From the NCBI GenBank assembly GCA_002356435.2, contig AP018040.2, positions 3,596,001 to 3,660,000 on the forward strand: 64,000 bases of DNA, written 5' to 3'. Positions 8,143 to 15,618 of the stretch are shown one piece after another. The translations under genes and the position numbers were made by a program. Source of the DNA: Petrimonas sp. IBARAKI. Lineage in GTDB: Bacteria; Bacteroidota; Bacteroidia; Bacteroidales; Dysgonomonadaceae. Each line of letters starts with the position of its first letter. Positions within the stretch are counted from its first letter, which is position 1. The notes beneath the pieces are model-generated. The model worked only from the letters and a program-made list of their open reading frames with translations. It searched no databases and had not been told where the DNA came from.

Positions 8143-9429
8143 TCAATACTCAAACCGGTCCCTGTGCGCCCATAATCCCAAGGCGGGGCTTGAAATATAA
8201 TATACCTCTTCCCCGTCCGGCAGGATGTTAAATCCTTCTTTCAGGTGTTGGAAATTATATTTTTGCATCGTTTCATCGATATCTCCCCACCGAAAGCCCA
8301 CACTTTCAATCTCTTCCCGTGTGAGGTTTTCTGCTCCTTTACCCGGACAATAGGTGATGGAAAACCTGCCTTCCGACGACCCGTGAATAAGATGTGCCGC
8401 GGCACCCAGATTATTCCTCAACTCTTCGTTATCCTCAACTGCTTTTAATGTTTCAGGAGTTCCAAAATAACCGTATTTCCGGATCAACCGGTCTATCTCC
8501 TTATCCTCTCCGAATTCCTTTAATGCCGGCGCCAACACAACAAGCTCCCCTCCGTCGGCAATAGCCATTCGTGTTCTGTAAATGGATTTGTTTCCCAGCC
8601 AGGTGCTTTTGAACTCCGTGGGGTCTAACCACACTACGACCTTCTTCAACGGTTTTTCAACCATTTGGAAATTAACCTCGAGAGAGAGCTTGGCAGCTAC
8701 GTCAAAAACAGCGAAATCATCACCCACAAACAGTCCGTAAGTCTGTTGTTTTCCTTCTTTGTTTACACCCACTACCGTGAGCACATACACAATAGGGAGT
8801 TGTTTTGCGAAATTTTCCGAAGCATAATTGAACAGCCTGCGAACCGGGGTATCGGCACGTCCCATCATCCGCTCCATGCCATAGACCGCTCCCACATAAT
8901 GGCTCTTGTTGATCGCTTCGAATCCACCGGTTCCCACAAAAACATTCTTGTTATAGTTTGCCATCCCCACTACTTCGTGCGGAACAACCTGTCCGATAGA
9001 AAGGATAAGATCGAAATTGCCCTCAACCAACAACCTATTTACTTGAACCGGCCAATCGAAGTGTACTTTATACTCAGAAACCTCTTCCACAATTTCTGCC
9101 GAAACCCTACCAAGCGTTACCACATCGTTTCGCCAGTCGTGAATTCGTACCAAATTAGCCGGAGTTTTTCCGAACATGTGTGAGATCTGATCATCGGTCA
9201 TGGGTGTATGCGTCCCCAACGCCGGAAGAATATCGGTTAGCCTGTCACCATAATATTCCCAGCTTATTTCTGTCAGTTCACCCGCACGGCTGGGCAGGCG
9301 AGTATAATCGGGCGGGATAGCCAGCACTTTATGCTTTTCACCCAATTTACCGAAAGCCTCGCGAAGACCCGCCTCCAGGTCTTCGCGCGACAGGTTGTTT
9401 GTGGCAGAGCCGTTTTGATAATAAATCAT
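8143..9429 (-). CDS. LarA-family nickel-dependent 2-hydroxyacid racemase/epimerase, candidate gluconate/mannonate 2-epimerase
   Basis: The 428-aa protein carries the whole LarA active-site set: D41 and R44 in IPPDYTR, H74 in GTHTP, H151 in VVPHEV, K161 and H177. The H-K-H spacing of 10 and 16 equals that of lactate racemase LarA (174/184/200). LarA enzymes use the nickel-pincer cofactor NPN; the superfamily includes racemases and a D-gluconate 2-epimerase. Between gnd, a sugar kinase and a mannonate-dehydrogenase-like SDR, interconversion of mannonate and gluconate is the most economical role. The frame is open to 9513, but that overlaps gnd; the ATG at 9429 gives a 16-nt gap. No larB, larC or larE is in the window. 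Confidence 0.75.
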   Translation of the reverse strand: MIYYQNGSATNNLSREDLEAGLREAFGKLGEKHKVLAIPPDYTRLPSRAGELTEISWEYYGDRLTDILPALGTHTPMTDDQISHMFGKTPANLVRIHDWRNDVVTLGRVSAEIVEEVSEYKVHFDWPVQVNRLLVEGNFDLILSIGQVVPHEVVGMANYNKNVFVGTGGFEAINKSHYVGAVYGMERMMGRADTPVRRLFNYASENFAKQLPIVYVLTVVGVNKEGKQQTYGLFVGDDFAVFDVAAKLSLEVNFQMVEKPLKKVVVWLDPTEFKSTWLGNKSIYRTRMAIADGGELVVLAPALKEFGEDKEIDRLIRKYGYFGTPETLKAVEDNEELRNNLGAAAHLIHGSSEGRFSITYCPGKGAENLTREEIESVGFRWGDIDETMQKYNFQHLKEGFNILPDGEEVYYISSPALGLWAHRDRFEY

Positions 9430-9445
9430 CTCTTCAGATTGAATA

Positions 9446-10900
9446 CTAAACTTGGTATGTGGACGAGGCGGTATTTCCTCCGCGACCTGTCCAGTCGGTA
9501 TGGAAGAACTCACCGCGCGGTTTATCTACCCTCTCATACTGATGTGCTCCAAAATAATCACGCTGCGCCTGCAGCAGGTTAGCCGGTAAGCGGTCGTTAC
9601 GGAACCCGTCGAAATAGCACAAAGCCGATGTCAGTGCAGGAACAGGAATTCCGTTTTCGAGTGCAGTAGCGCACACCCTGCGCCAACTTTCCTGAACCGA
9701 TTCGATACTTTCTTTGAAGAACGGATCGAGCAACAGATTTTCCAGCTTGGGATTATTGTCGAATGCTTTTTTGATGTCACCCAGAAATACCGAACGGATG
9801 ATGCATCCTCCACGCCACATCAGCGCTATTCCTCCGTAATTGAGGTTCCAGTTATATTCTTTGGCAGCCTCCATCATCAGGTCGTACCCCTGTGCATACG
9901 AAATGATTTTCGCTCCGTAAATGGCCTGTTCGAGGTCGTTAATGAATTGTTGCCTGTCTCCTTTGAATGCCGGTTTTTTTCCTGCAATCACCTTCGATGC
10001 TTTTACACGAAGGTCTTTCTGAGCCGAAAGGCAGCGCGAAAACACGGACTCGCCGATAAGCGTAAGCGGGATTCCCAGATCGAGCGCCGTTACGGCTGTC
10101 CATTTCCCGGTACCTTTCTGTCCGGCCGTATCGAGAATTTTTTCTACCAAAGGGCTCCCGTCTTCGTCTTTGTACGCCAGGATATCGGTGGTGATTTCAA
10201 TAAGATACGAATCGAGTTTTCCGGCATTCCATTTTTTAAACACTTCGTGTTGTTCAAAAGCATCCATCCCCAGTAATTCCTTCATCAGGTGATATGCCTC
10301 ATTAATTATCTGCATGTCCCCGTATTCGATACCGTTATGTACCATTTTCACGAAATGTCCGGCACCGTCTTCGCCTACCCAGTCGCAACACGGAGATCCA
10401 TCCTCTACTTTTGCCGCTACCGCCTGAAAAATTTCTTTTACGAAAGGCCATGCTTCCGGCGATCCGCCGGGCATCATCGAAGGCCCGAGCAATGCACCTT
10501 CTTCACCCCCGGAAACACCGGTACCTATGTACAGTAATCCTTTACTTTCCACCTGTTTTGTACGGCGGACGGTATCCGGGAAATGGCTGTTTCCCCCATC
10601 AATAATAATATCTCCGGGTTCAAGGAGAGGAATGAGTTGTTCAATGAAATCATCCACCGGCTTTCCGGCTTTTACCAACATCATTACCTTACGAGGGCGT
10701 TCGAGTGAATCCACCAATTCTTCAAGTGAATGTGCCCCGATAAAATTCTTGCCTTTACCTCTGCCGCTCACAAAATTATCTACTTTTTCAACCGTGCGGT
10801 TATAAACGGCTACTGTGTAACCTTTACTTTCCATGTTCAGGACGAGGTTTTCGCCCATTACTGCAAGCCCAATGAGTCCAATATCTGCTTTTTGTTTCAT
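9446..10900 (-). CDS. gnd: 6-phosphogluconate dehydrogenase, decarboxylating
   Basis: This 484-aa protein starts with a Rossmann motif (GLIGLAVMGENL, residues 8-19), carries the 6PGDH signature GVSGGEEGA near residue 128 and the catalytic-lysine segment HFVKMVHNGIEY near 182, and ends with the all-helical domain. It converts 6-phosphogluconate and NAD(P)+ to ribulose 5-phosphate, CO2 and NAD(P)H in the cytoplasm. Rather than sitting beside zwf, it lies inside a run of sugar-acid genes: the LarA-family gene 16 nt downstream and a PfkB kinase ending 22 nt upstream. This points to catabolism of gluconate-type acids. Length and motifs are typical. Confidence 0.95.
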   Translation of the reverse strand: MKQKADIGLIGLAVMGENLVLNMESKGYTVAVYNRTVEKVDNFVSGRGKGKNFIGAHSLEELVDSLERPRKVMMLVKAGKPVDDFIEQLIPLLEPGDIIIDGGNSHFPDTVRRTKQVESKGLLYIGTGVSGGEEGALLGPSMMPGGSPEAWPFVKEIFQAVAAKVEDGSPCCDWVGEDGAGHFVKMVHNGIEYGDMQIINEAYHLMKELLGMDAFEQHEVFKKWNAGKLDSYLIEITTDILAYKDEDGSPLVEKILDTAGQKGTGKWTAVTALDLGIPLTLIGESVFSRCLSAQKDLRVKASKVIAGKKPAFKGDRQQFINDLEQAIYGAKIISYAQGYDLMMEAAKEYNWNLNYGGIALMWRGGCIIRSVFLGDIKKAFDNNPKLENLLLDPFFKESIESVQESWRRVCATALENGIPVPALTSALCYFDGFRNDRLPANLLQAQRDYFGAHQYERVDKPRGEFFHTDWTGRGGNTASSTYQV

Positions 10901-10922
10901 ATTATATTTTTGATTGGTTGTT

Positions 10923-11999
10923 TTATCGTTTCACCCGCGCATTTCCTTTCCAGATGCTCCAGATCATTTCTTCATCGGCAGGCTGGGCATAATCGGTGAG
11001 GAAAGTGGTGGCCAAAGCGCCACTGGCCCACGCAAACTGGATCCACTTTTCAGACGGCATTTCCTTCAGAATACTATAGAGCAATCCACCCACGAAACCG
11101 TCACCCCCCCCAATACGATCCACCACGTTAATCTTGCGCAACGGGGCAACGTGCCAGTTCTCATTTTCATAAACAATTGCTCCCCAAAGATGTTCATTGG
11201 CACTGATCACCTCCCGGAGCGTATTTGCAAATACTGAAACGTTGGGAAATGCTTTTCTTGCATTCAAAATCATCCCTTTAAAGGCATCAATGGTGTCTTC
11301 AATATTTTCACCCCCTGCTTTCGGACCCTGGACACCTAAACAGAGTTGAAAATCTTCCTCGTTTCCAATTAAGATATCCGACAGGAAAGCGATTTCAGCA
11401 AACGCCTCTTTCAACTCCTTTTCCCGGCCCTTCCAGAATGTTGCCCTGTGGTTCAGGTCAAAAGAGATAAGGGTGCCGTGTCTTTTGGCATAGCGGGCTA
11501 GCTGGAGGCAGAAATCACTTGTCTCGGGCGATAAGGCAGCTATCAATCCCGACAAATGCATGATCTGAACTCCCTCTTTGGCAAAAATCCGTTCCAAATC
11601 AAAATCTTTCACGTTCAAGGTCTTTCCTACTTCCCCTGCCCTGTCGTTCTGGACACGGGGCCCACGTAATCCAAAACCACTATCGGCAATATTGAACTGG
11701 TGACGGTAACCCCACGGGCCTCCCTGCGGGATCTCCGGCCCTTCGAAGTCAATGTTTCTTGCCCTCAGGTCGGATTTGATAAAAGCCGCAATCGGGCTGT
11801 CTTTTACAAAGGTAGTCAGCACCTTGACCGGAAGTCCGAGAGAAGATGAAATACTAGCCACATTTGTTTCGGCGCTCGTTGCCTGCATTTCGAAAATCTT
11901 GCTGCTATGTACCGGCTGGGCATTTACCGGTGTAATTCTCACTCCCATACTGGAAGCGACTATCAGTGAATACTTACATTCTCTTTTAAGTTGAAGCAT
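10923..11999 (-). CDS. PfkB-family sugar-acid kinase (KDG kinase-like)
   Basis: The 358-aa protein is a ribokinase/PfkB member: FDLNHR at 180-185 and DRIGGGD at 294-300, where D300 is the expected catalytic base and the glycine run forms the anion hole. The closest familiar pattern is 2-keto-3-deoxygluconate kinase (KdgK). No KDPG aldolase gene is nearby, and a 6-phosphogluconate dehydrogenase is next to it, so phosphorylation of gluconate (or a related acid) at C6 is an alternative. It lies 23 nt from the SDR gene and 22 nt from gnd in the same orientation. The family is sure; the substrate is open. Confidence 0.8.
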   Translation of the reverse strand: MLQLKRECKYSLIVASSMGVRITPVNAQPVHSSKIFEMQATSAETNVASISSSLGLPVKVLTTFVKDSPIAAFIKSDLRARNIDFEGPEIPQGGPWGYRHQFNIADSGFGLRGPRVQNDRAGEVGKTLNVKDFDLERIFAKEGVQIMHLSGLIAALSPETSDFCLQLARYAKRHGTLISFDLNHRATFWKGREKELKEAFAEIAFLSDILIGNEEDFQLCLGVQGPKAGGENIEDTIDAFKGMILNARKAFPNVSVFANTLREVISANEHLWGAIVYENENWHVAPLRKINVVDRIGGGDGFVGGLLYSILKEMPSEKWIQFAWASGALATTFLTDYAQPADEEMIWSIWKGNARVKR

Positions 12000-12022
12000 A
12001 ATGGTGAAGAAGTTAAGTCTGT

Positions 12023-12835
12023 TTAAATACTAAAGGCATCAAAACCGCCATCCACAATAGCAACGGTACCGGTAACAAACCTAGAAGCATCGCTCACCAG
12101 ATAGTGTAGCGTACCAAGTAGATCTGCCGGATTGCCGAAACGTCTGAAAGGAGTATGGGCAATTATGGTATTTCCTCTATCGGAATAAGTCCCGTCAGGA
12201 TTAGTAAGCAGGTTTCTGTTCTGTTCAGTAATGAAAAATCCCGGACAAAGTGCATTTACACGGAAATCTTCACCAAACTTAATAGCCAGTTCACCGGCCA
12301 TGTATTTGGTAAAGTTGGTAACAGCGGCTTTTGCTGCGCCGTATCCGGCCACACGTGATAACGGACGCAACGCCGAAGCGGATGAAATATTGATGATGTT
12401 TCCCTTTTTCTCTTTCACCATATATTCGGCGAAGATAACTGTCGGAACAACAGTCCCCATCAGGTTCAGGTCTACCACCTTACGGAAATCATCCATTTTC
12501 AAATCGAAGATGGTGTTTTTCGGTCCTATAGTGGCACCGGGCATATTGCCTCCCGCTCCGTTAATAAGGGCATCTATTTTACCGTATCTGGCAATGATCG
12601 CCTCTGCGTTTTGCCTTAATACTGCCTCATCAGTCACATCGGTTTGAAGGAACAACGCATCTCCACCCTTTGATCTTACATGCTCAATCTGCTCGTCCCC
12701 CTTTTCTTTGTTCCGGGCCAATACGGCTACCTTCGCTCCGTGCAAAGCCAAGTACTCCACCATCGATGCGCCCAAAACGCCTGTTCCGCCGGTAACAACA
12801 ATTACTTTACCTTGAATGTTAAATAGTTCGTACAT
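12023..12835 (-). CDS. SDR oxidoreductase, fructuronate reductase / mannonate dehydrogenase-like
   Basis: A 270-aa classical short-chain dehydrogenase: cofactor motif TGGTGVLG at 15-22, INGAGG at 91-96, catalytic Ser in NISSAS around 149-154, and Y165/K169 in GYGAAK. The N-terminal form (LFNIQGKVIVVTGG) is that of Bacteroidota SDRs annotated as D-mannonate oxidoreductases, which reduce fructuronate to D-mannonate in glucuronate breakdown. It is the first gene of the SDR-kinase-gnd-LarA unit and is divergent from a LacI regulator. A predicted -7 box and operator lie 37-57 nt upstream of its start. The substrate is inferred from neighbours and resemblance. Confidence 0.8.
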   Translation of the reverse strand: MYELFNIQGKVIVVTGGTGVLGASMVEYLALHGAKVAVLARNKEKGDEQIEHVRSKGGDALFLQTDVTDEAVLRQNAEAIIARYGKIDALINGAGGNMPGATIGPKNTIFDLKMDDFRKVVDLNLMGTVVPTVIFAEYMVKEKKGNIINISSASALRPLSRVAGYGAAKAAVTNFTKYMAGELAIKFGEDFRVNALCPGFFITEQNRNLLTNPDGTYSDRGNTIIAHTPFRRFGNPADLLGTLHYLVSDASRFVTGTVAIVDGGFDAFSI

Positions 12836-12871
12836 GATTTATTTTTGTTTATTAATTGAATTCACGCCTAC

Positions 12872-12887
12872 TTGTGTACGTGCACAA
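12872..12887. promoter_or_regulatory. Candidate LacI operator overlapping the SDR promoter
   Basis: TTGTGTACGTGCACAA is a 16-bp near-palindrome (14 of 16 positions symmetric) with an ACGT centre. It overlaps by 3 nt the predicted minus-strand -7 box at 12885-12892 and extends over the predicted transcription start. That location suits repression of the SDR-kinase-gnd-LarA unit by the divergent LacI protein at 13053. Confidence 0.55.
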
Positions 12888-12892
12888 AGTTA
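12885..12892 (-). promoter_or_regulatory. Predicted -7 box of the sugar-acid operon
   Basis: On the minus strand this reads TAACTTTG, a match to TAnnTTTG. No good -33 TTTG is seen at the expected distance, so the promoter may need an activator or be weak. The leader to the SDR start at 12835 would be about 43 nt. Confidence 0.4.
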
Positions 12893-12974
12893 ACACGAAT
12901 AGACTTACAGCTTTCATTATAAATCATTAATTATTCTTAAATATTTTATAATTTTACTAATGTAAAAAGATGGT

Positions 12975-12988
12975 TGTGTATTTACACA
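12975..12988. promoter_or_regulatory. Second palindrome in the SDR/LacI divergent region
   Basis: TGTGT, four bases, then ACACA form an inverted repeat sharing the TGTG/CACA half-site character of the palindrome at 12872-12887. It lies just upstream of the predicted LacI -7 box at 13006, so it could serve autoregulation. Confidence 0.35.
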
Positions 12989-13005
12989 TTTGCAGAAACT
13001 TTTTC

Positions 13006-13013
13006 TATATTTG
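13006..13013 (+). promoter_or_regulatory. Predicted -7 box of the lacI-family gene
   Basis: TATATTTG matches TAnnTTTG and lies 39 nt before the ATG at 13053. No convincing -33 element is seen at 19-21 nt upstream. Confidence 0.4.
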
Positions 13014-13052
13014 CATTTTAATTTGTAAATCGATAAATATCCCAAGTCCTCA

Positions 13053-14126
13053 ATGAAAAAACGTATCAGAATCAAAGACATAGCTGCTCAGGCTGGAGTA
13101 TCCTCGGGTACGGTGGACAGGATCCTGCACAACCGCGGCAATGTATCGGATAAAGCAAGGATAGCTGTGGAAAAGGTGTTGAAACAGGTGGGTTATAAAC
13201 CCAATATCCACTTGTCGGGCCTTTCGTTGAAAAAAACGTATGAGATAGTGATTACCACTCCTCATGCTTCTCGCGGTGAGTACTGGGAAAGTATTCATAA
13301 CGGCATTCAGGAAGCGATCGATCAGCACGAAAGCTTGCATATCAAAACCACCTACCTGACCTACGACCAATACAACATTTATTCTTGTCAGAATGTCTTT
13401 ACCCAAATCCTTATCCTTGAACCTGATGCGGTTATCATTGGTCCCACTTTTAAAGACGAAACTATTGCCCTCGCAAATAAACTGACAGAAAAAAATATCC
13501 CGTTTACATTTGTCGACTCCATGGTCGAAGGGACATCACCCCTGGCATTTTATTCAGCTAACCACTACATTTGCGGCTACCTGATGTGTAAATTGTTAAA
13601 ATCACTTATCCCGGAATCAAGTGATATCGGGGTACTTCAAGCCATCCGGATTGGGGACCAAAGTGCAAATACAAGTATCCTCCGACGAAAAGGCGCATAC
13701 GATTATTTGACTGAAACCAACTTCTCCAACCGGATACACCATATCCAGTTTTCTGTTTATGAAGCCCAGCGGAACGAAGAAAAAATGAGGGATTTTTTCT
13801 CTTCGCATCCCAACGTAAAAGGCATAATAGTGCTGAACTCCAGGGGAAATGTAATAGCAGATTTTTTGGAAGACAACAACATAAACGACGTAAAGCTGGT
13901 TGGAGTGGATTTGACAAAACCCAATATCTGTGCTTTAAAAAATGAACGAATTATCTTTCTCATTGATCAAAATCCTGACTACCAGGGATATATGGCAATG
14001 AAAACACTGCTTGAATACTTGATTTTGCAGACCAAACCCAAGGTTGAAAATTACATGCCTTTGAATATTGTAACCAAAGAGACCATTGACCTGCAACTTG
14101 AATTTAATTTTTTGAAAAAAATTTAG
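13053..14126 (+). CDS. LacI-family transcriptional regulator of the sugar-acid operon
   Basis: The 357-aa protein begins with a LacI helix-turn-helix and hinge (RIRIKDIAAQAGVSSGTVDRI, residues 4-24; conserved hinge through about 60) followed by a type 1 periplasmic-binding-protein-like effector domain (ASRGEYWESIHNGIQEA and onward). The effector is probably a sugar acid or its phosphate. It is divergent from the SDR-kinase-gnd-LarA operon, and two TGTG/CACA-type palindromes lie in the 217-nt space between them, the usual arrangement for local control. The last residues are followed by an alpha/beta hydrolase gene after 33 nt. Confidence 0.88.
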   Translation: MKKRIRIKDIAAQAGVSSGTVDRILHNRGNVSDKARIAVEKVLKQVGYKPNIHLSGLSLKKTYEIVITTPHASRGEYWESIHNGIQEAIDQHESLHIKTTYLTYDQYNIYSCQNVFTQILILEPDAVIIGPTFKDETIALANKLTEKNIPFTFVDSMVEGTSPLAFYSANHYICGYLMCKLLKSLIPESSDIGVLQAIRIGDQSANTSILRRKGAYDYLTETNFSNRIHHIQFSVYEAQRNEEKMRDFFSSHPNVKGIIVLNSRGNVIADFLEDNNINDVKLVGVDLTKPNICALKNERIIFLIDQNPDYQGYMAMKTLLEYLILQTKPKVENYMPLNIVTKETIDLQLEFNFLKKI

Positions 14127-14159
14127 AAACATTTCTCTTACTCTAACGTTAAAGTAGCG

Positions 14160-14918
14160 ATGAAAAGAGAAAAAGTAACGTTCAAAAATTCAAGGGGGCT
14201 GATTCTTTCCGGCGCAATAGAATTGCCTGAAAACAATTCACCAAAGGCCTTTGCCATTTTTTCGCACTGTTTTACCTGCAACAAGAACCTGATAAATGTC
14301 AAATACATTTCGGAGGCGCTTAGTGAAAAAAGAATTGCTGTACTTCGCTTTGATTTTGCAGGATTGGGAGATAGCCAGGGTAATTTTGCGGAAACTGATT
14401 TCTCATCGAACATCGATGATTTATTGTACGCTGCCGAGTTTTTAACGCTCAATTACGAAGCCCCCAAACTCCTGGTCGGACACTCCTTGGGAGGTGCCGC
14501 ATCTATTGTGGCTGCCGGACAACTAGCCTCTGTTAAAGCTGTTTCTCTGCTGGGAACTCCGTCGACATTGGATCATATAAAACGATTATTCGTCAATAAA
14601 ATGGAGGAGATCACCCACTATGGAAGTGCCATGATCGACGTGGCCGGGAGGGATATTGAGATAGGCAGAGGCTTTGTGGATGACCTGGCGAATCACAACA
14701 TCAAGAAGTCGCTTAATAGACTGAACAAGCCCTTACTTATCTTACACTCCCCCGAGGATGAAATGGTAAGTATAGATCACGCCACGGAGATATTTATGGC
14801 TGCAAGGCATCCGAAAAGCTTCATCGCCCTGGACGGTATCGATCACCTCATCAAAAACATAAAAGATGCCCGGTACGTCGGAAGTTTAATAGGTGAATGG
14901 GTAATGAGGTACCTGTAA
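14160..14918 (+). CDS. Alpha/beta hydrolase
   Basis: This 252-aa cytoplasmic protein has the nucleophile elbow VGHSLGG (S109), an acidic residue in HSPEDEMV (D200) and a histidine in GIDHLI (H229), forming a plausible Ser-Asp-His triad. It resembles the hydrolase half of the Bacteroidota alpha/beta hydrolase-OsmC proteins, but no OsmC domain is fused here. There is no signal peptide. It follows the LacI gene on the same strand and is convergent with the M15 peptidase gene, whose stop is 3 nt away. The ester or other substrate cannot be told from sequence. Confidence 0.8.
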   Translation: MKREKVTFKNSRGLILSGAIELPENNSPKAFAIFSHCFTCNKNLINVKYISEALSEKRIAVLRFDFAGLGDSQGNFAETDFSSNIDDLLYAAEFLTLNYEAPKLLVGHSLGGAASIVAAGQLASVKAVSLLGTPSTLDHIKRLFVNKMEEITHYGSAMIDVAGRDIEIGRGFVDDLANHNIKKSLNRLNKPLLILHSPEDEMVSIDHATEIFMAARHPKSFIALDGIDHLIKNIKDARYVGSLIGEWVMRYL

Positions 14919-14921
14919 GTT

Positions 14922-15605
14922 TCACCTTTTCTCAAAATGATGGTCGTCGTAATATTTTGAAAAAGTGTGCCCCCACCGGAACCCGAGTCTTTGGAACTCC
15001 TCCACCACTCTATGTCCAGAATACAAAGTCCCGTTAACGGTTGTATCCAGCACTGCCCCTTCGGGCTGATTGGGATAATCTGCGTTTTTCCACCGTAACG
15101 GATTAAAACGCGGATTTATATCAATCGCCATTCCCCGCGCATGTTTTGAGTAAGAAACGTTGCGGTAACAAAAACTGTAGGTGTTGTTATCGTCCATCGA
15201 CAAGCTGTCGTCCCAGTTATAATGCACAATAGGAATGGCTTTTTCGATGACGAAATCATTTTCGAGCATAAACACGAACATATTTCGTATGTCGTTTTCG
15301 ATCTTTTTGTTTGTAAGTATTTGTCCTTGATGTAACCTCTGATCTGTTGATCTATACAAAACATCCATAAGAAACAATTCATCCAATATAGATTTTGGTG
15401 CTTTCGTCCCGGCAGTTGCTTCCAGGAAGGTTAACCGGGAGTCGATAATAACGGTATCTCTGGGTTCAACGGCATCGGCCTGGGTATACAAGGAAACTTT
15501 CCGGGCCTGCTGTGCCTCTTTTTTTTTACAGGATTGGATGGAACAGAACAACACCGCAAAACCGATAAAAGACAGGGAAATTATTTTGTTGCGTTGATTT
15601 TTCAA
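14922..15605 (-). CDS. M15-family D,D-/L,D-carboxypeptidase-like lipoprotein
   Basis: A 227-aa protein with a hydrophobic N-terminus and a lipobox-like IQSC (C26), so it is probably a lipoprotein. The C-terminal half has the M15 zinc-peptidase pattern: SKHARGMAIDIN (H155, D162) and GFRWGHTF...DDHHFEKR (H222/H223). Such enzymes trim peptidoglycan stem peptides in the periplasm. It lies 13 nt after dnaX and is probably co-transcribed with it. The lipobox is imperfect, so lipidation is less certain than the family. Confidence 0.8.
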   Translation of the reverse strand: MKNQRNKIISLSFIGFAVLFCSIQSCKKKEAQQARKVSLYTQADAVEPRDTVIIDSRLTFLEATAGTKAPKSILDELFLMDVLYRSTDQRLHQGQILTNKKIENDIRNMFVFMLENDFVIEKAIPIVHYNWDDSLSMDDNNTYSFCYRNVSYSKHARGMAIDINPRFNPLRWKNADYPNQPEGAVLDTTVNGTLYSGHRVVEEFQRLGFRWGHTFSKYYDDHHFEKR

Positions 15606-15618
15606 AACAGCGACCGTT

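Noticed and set aside
9430-9513. N-terminal extension of the LarA-family protein
   Set aside because: It overlaps the end of gnd by 68 nt and has no family similarity; the ATG at 9429 is better placed.
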